DNA of 6,778 bases, taken from Ruminococcaceae bacterium UBA3329 (lineage in GTDB: Bacteria; Bacillota; Clostridia; Oscillospirales; Acutalibacteraceae). Positions 4,615-6,778 of this stretch are shown here, piece by piece. The stretch's first letter is position 1. Every line of letters starts with the position of its first letter. Below the pieces are notes generated by a model. It did no database searches, was not told the origin of the DNA, and saw nothing but the letters and a program-made list of their open reading frames with translations. Location: assembly GCA_002361875.1 (NCBI GenBank), contig DERX01000018.1:35754-42531 (forward strand), given 5' to 3'. The translations under genes were made by a program, and so were the position numbers.

Positions 4615-5451
4615 ATGGCTGTCGAAGAAATCAAAAAGCATAAAGGCACTCATAAGGCTGCGTTTCCTGTAGGAATTGCAGTAACTGTGCTTGCCATTGT
4701 TGGTCTTGCCACTGTAATTGTGCTTATCGGCACAGGCATTAAAAATTTAGCATCAAAAAGCAAGGATTATACCGAATACAACAAGCTTTTGACTCCCGTT
4801 GTGCTTATTGACCCCAGCGGTTTTGACGATATTACAAAGGCGGATATGTCCGAGCTTATCGAAATGTCCGTTTGGGCAATACTTAAAAGCGATATTTCTC
4901 CCGACACATATACTGTGGGCGAGGGCGGACTGATAATTCCCGAGGCGGATGTTACCGAGCAGTTTAAAAAGCTTTTCGGCACGGAGGTTACTCCTGTTCA
5001 CGCAACTGTTGAGGGGTATGAATACGAATTTACCTATGATGCTGATGCCAAGACTTATACAATTCCAATCACCGGAATTGTGCCGATTTACACACCGAAG
5101 GTTATTGACAAGGAAGAGAGTGCGGATACTGTCGTTTTAACAGTTGCTCTTATTGCGGGCGAGGCTTGGCAGCAAGGCGCTGACGGATCAATGGTCGAGC
5201 CTGATCCCGACAAATACATAAGAGTTACACTGCGTGTTCAAGACGGCGTACAGTTTATATCCGCAATTCAGGCGACGACAACTCCCGAAACAGCAACAAC
5301 TCTCACTCCTGCAACGGAAACAACCGAAAATCGTGATTTGCTTGATAAGGCAGATACGGTCGCAAAAGAGTCGAGTACCTCCGCAACGCAGAATACCTCT
5401 GAAGCTTCGGCAGAAAACAGCACCGCAGTGTCTTCCTCTGCGGCGCCGTAG
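4615..5451 (+). CDS. Membrane-anchored extracellular protein of unknown function with Ser/Thr-rich tail
   Basis: I do not recognise this family. The 278 residues comprise a short basic N-terminus (EEIKKHKGTHK), one strong transmembrane helix at about 18-41 (VGIAVTVLAIVGLATVIVLIG), and an external domain of about 175 residues. That domain is rich in acidic, beta-type segments (GYEYEFTYDADAKTYTIPITGIVPIYTPKVI, written here as its Y/T-rich core 134-163; then VVLTVALIAGEAWQQG and YIRVTLRVQDGVQFISAI). It ends in a low-complexity Thr/Ser/Ala/Glu tail at about 220-278. The helix lacks a cleavage motif, so the protein is probably an N-in, C-out anchored one; no LPxTG or cysteine lipobox is present. 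The ATG at 4615 is supported by AGGGGGG at 4602-4608. It has a candidate promoter and no clear terminator before prfB. Codon use resembles the neighbours, so it looks native. Confidence 0.85.
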   Translation: MAVEEIKKHKGTHKAAFPVGIAVTVLAIVGLATVIVLIGTGIKNLASKSKDYTEYNKLLTPVVLIDPSGFDDITKADMSELIEMSVWAILKSDISPDTYTVGEGGLIIPEADVTEQFKKLFGTEVTPVHATVEGYEYEFTYDADAKTYTIPITGIVPIYTPKVIDKEESADTVVLTVALIAGEAWQQGADGSMVEPDPDKYIRVTLRVQDGVQFISAIQATTTPETATTLTPATETTENRDLLDKADTVAKESSTSATQNTSEASAENSTAVSSSAAP

Positions 5452-5464
5452 CGTATATCTTAAA

Positions 5465-5490
5465 ACCGTTGGCGAAAATTGCCGTGCGGT
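5465..5490 (+). other. Weak imperfect hairpin between the membrane protein gene and prfB
   Basis: ACCG (5465-5468) and GGC (5471-5473) pair with GCC (5481-5483) and CGGT (5487-5490), interrupted by a 2/3-base internal loop. There is no T tract, so it is not a typical terminator. Readthrough from the 4615 gene into prfB is therefore possible. Confidence 0.25.
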
Positions 5491-5585
5491 ACTGATACAT
5501 ATTACGCAAAATCACACGGACAAGTGAAAACTTTTTCGTATAAGATTTTTATATACTTTACTTTTATATACAGAGAGGATTTTTT

Positions 5586-6704
5586 ATGCTTCAGTATGAA
5601 GAATTAAGATTAAGACTTTTAGGTCACGAGGACGCGCTCCGCGACCTTGCGGAAGCTTTAGGTCTTGAAAAGATGAAAAATGAAATTGCCGAGCTGGACG
5701 CTAAAACAGCGGAAAACGGCTTTTGGGATGATATTAAAGCGTCACAAGTTGTTCTTAAAAGGCAGAGCGCACTTAAAAACAGAGTTACGGCTTATGAAAA
5801 GCTTTGTGCAGATTTTGACGATACCCTTGTAATGATTGAACTTGCCAATGAGGAAGAGGACGAAAGCTTAATTGACGAATGTACCGAGGGCGTTGTTAAG
5901 TTTGAAAGCGACCTTGAAACAATGACTCTTTCAACGCTTCTTTCAGGTGAATATGACGCCAAAAATGCAATTCTTACATTCCACGCAGGCGCAGGCGGAA
6001 CAGAAGCGCAGGATTGGGCGCAAATGCTGTTCAGAATGTACTGCCGTTGGGGTGAGCGCCACGGCTACAAGGTTACTACGCTTGATTATCTTGACGGTGA
6101 CGAGGCAGGAATTAAATCTGCAAGTATTCTTATTGAGGGCGAAAATGCATACGGATATATGAAGAGTGAAACGGGTATTCACCGCCTTGTGCGTGTTTCT
6201 CCGTTTGACTCCGAGGGCAGACGGCACACATCATTCGCCTCTGTTGAGGTTATGCCTGAAATTGACGATACTATTGAGGTTGAAATTGCCCCTGAAGACA
6301 TTAAAATGGATGTTTACCGTTCTTCGGGCGCAGGCGGGCAGAAAGTTAACAAGACATCGTCCGCCGTTAGACTTACTCATATTCCTACGGGAATTGTCGT
6401 TTCGTGTCAGGTTGAACGCAGTCAGCACCAGAACAGAGAAGTTTGTATGACAATGCTTAAATCAAAGCTGATTGAAATTAAAGAGCGTGAGCATCTTGAC
6501 AAAATTTCTGACATTAAAGGCGACCAAAAGGAAATCGGCTGGGGCAGCCAAATACGTTCATATGTGTTTATGCCATATCAGCTTGTTAAGGATAACCGCA
6601 CGGGCTTTGAATCGGGTAACATTTCAAATGTAATGGACGGCGATTTGGACGGATTTATAAACGCTTACCTTAAGGCTGAATCACAGAAAAAGCTTGAGCA
6701 GTAA
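5586..6704 (+). CDS. prfB: Peptide chain release factor 2 (RF2)
   Basis: Cytoplasmic class I release factor that recognises UAA and UGA in the ribosomal A site and triggers peptidyl-tRNA hydrolysis. The 372 residues are full length. Visible: the N-terminal helical domain (1-~110); HAGAGGTEAQDWAQML (133-148); the SPF stop-codon recognition tripeptide at 205-207 (RVSPFDSEGRRHTS); the catalytic GGQ at 250-252 within SSGAGGQKVNKTSSAVR; and the C-terminal GWGSQIRSYVFMPYQLVKD. SPF rather than PxT separates it from RF1. GAGAGGA (5573-5579) lies six bases before ATG 5586. The frame is continuous from the ATG: the in-frame UGA and +1 frameshift that autoregulate most prfB genes are absent, and codons 26-28 read GGT CTT GAA. 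A strong terminator follows. Confidence 0.97.
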   Translation: MLQYEELRLRLLGHEDALRDLAEALGLEKMKNEIAELDAKTAENGFWDDIKASQVVLKRQSALKNRVTAYEKLCADFDDTLVMIELANEEEDESLIDECTEGVVKFESDLETMTLSTLLSGEYDAKNAILTFHAGAGGTEAQDWAQMLFRMYCRWGERHGYKVTTLDYLDGDEAGIKSASILIEGENAYGYMKSETGIHRLVRVSPFDSEGRRHTSFASVEVMPEIDDTIEVEIAPEDIKMDVYRSSGAGGQKVNKTSSAVRLTHIPTGIVVSCQVERSQHQNREVCMTMLKSKLIEIKEREHLDKISDIKGDQKEIGWGSQIRSYVFMPYQLVKDNRTGFESGNISNVMDGDLDGFINAYLKAESQKKLEQ

Positions 6705-6723
6705 AAAACAGATAAAAAACAGC

Positions 6724-6760
6724 AACCCGAATGGTATAAAAGCCATTCGGGTTATTTTTG
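6724..6760 (+). terminator. Intrinsic terminator of prfB
   Basis: AACCCGAATGG (6724-6734) and CCATTCGGGTT (6743-6753) form a perfect 11-bp stem with an 8-base loop, followed by ATTTTTG. It begins about 20 bases after the prfB stop. Confidence 0.9.
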
Positions 6761-6778
6761 TCTCTTCAGCAAAGAGTA

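Noticed and set aside
4409..4672. Plus-strand open frame of 87 codons before and into the membrane protein gene
   Set aside because: It runs through the terminator fragment, palindrome and promoter, overlaps the start of the 4615 gene in another frame, and has an implausible Asn/Tyr/Cys-rich composition.
5539..5557. Promoter directly upstream of prfB (TATAAG or TATACT)
   Set aside because: -10-like hexamers are present in A/T-rich DNA, but no acceptable -35 lies at 16-18 bases from either.

Overview
The window looks like a piece of a low-to-moderate G+C, spore-forming Clostridia chromosome, most likely from the Oscillospiraceae/Ruminococcaceae or a relative. The basis is a Bacillus/Clostridium-type yabP-yabQ-divIC-yabR sporulation and division cluster, AGGAGG-type ribosome binding sites with TTG and GTG starts, a long-form hibernation factor, and a two-subunit-type class I fumarase gene. 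Every gene convincingly called lies on the + strand. Species cannot be fixed from the sequence alone.

Layout: (1) 3-878, the 3' part of a D-2-hydroxyacid (glycerate-type) dehydrogenase whose start lies outside the window. (2) 910-944, a hairpin that buries the ribosome binding site of the next gene. (3) 954-2571, the tightly packed yabP, yabQ, divIC, yabR cluster: two spore-coat/cortex morphogenesis proteins, a divisome coiled-coil membrane protein and an S1-domain RNA-binding protein, closed by a strong intrinsic terminator at 2593-2620. (4) 2633-3475, a class I fumarase alpha subunit with no beta-subunit gene beside it. (5) 3524-4168, an extended -10 promoter, a 5' leader hairpin, the hpf gene (GTG start) and its terminator. 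(6) 4169-4614, an intergenic region of about 450 bases with no credible gene. It holds a compact array of perfect stem-loops (4207-4364) with short possible terminal inverted repeats, a partial duplication of the hpf terminator, and a perfect 20-bp palindrome over a probable promoter. (7) 4615-5451, a membrane-anchored secreted-domain protein of unknown function with a Ser/Thr/Ala-rich tail. (8) 5586-6704, prfB (release factor 2), readable without the usual programmed frameshift, followed by a strong terminator.

Functionally the window mixes sporulation and division (yabP, yabQ, divIC), translation and ribosome management (yabR, hpf, prfB) and central metabolism (hydroxyacid dehydrogenase, fumarase alpha). 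The core genes are ordinary. The unexplained material is concentrated at 4140-4615 and in the leader structures before yabP and hpf. No phage, CRISPR, transposase or defence system is visible.
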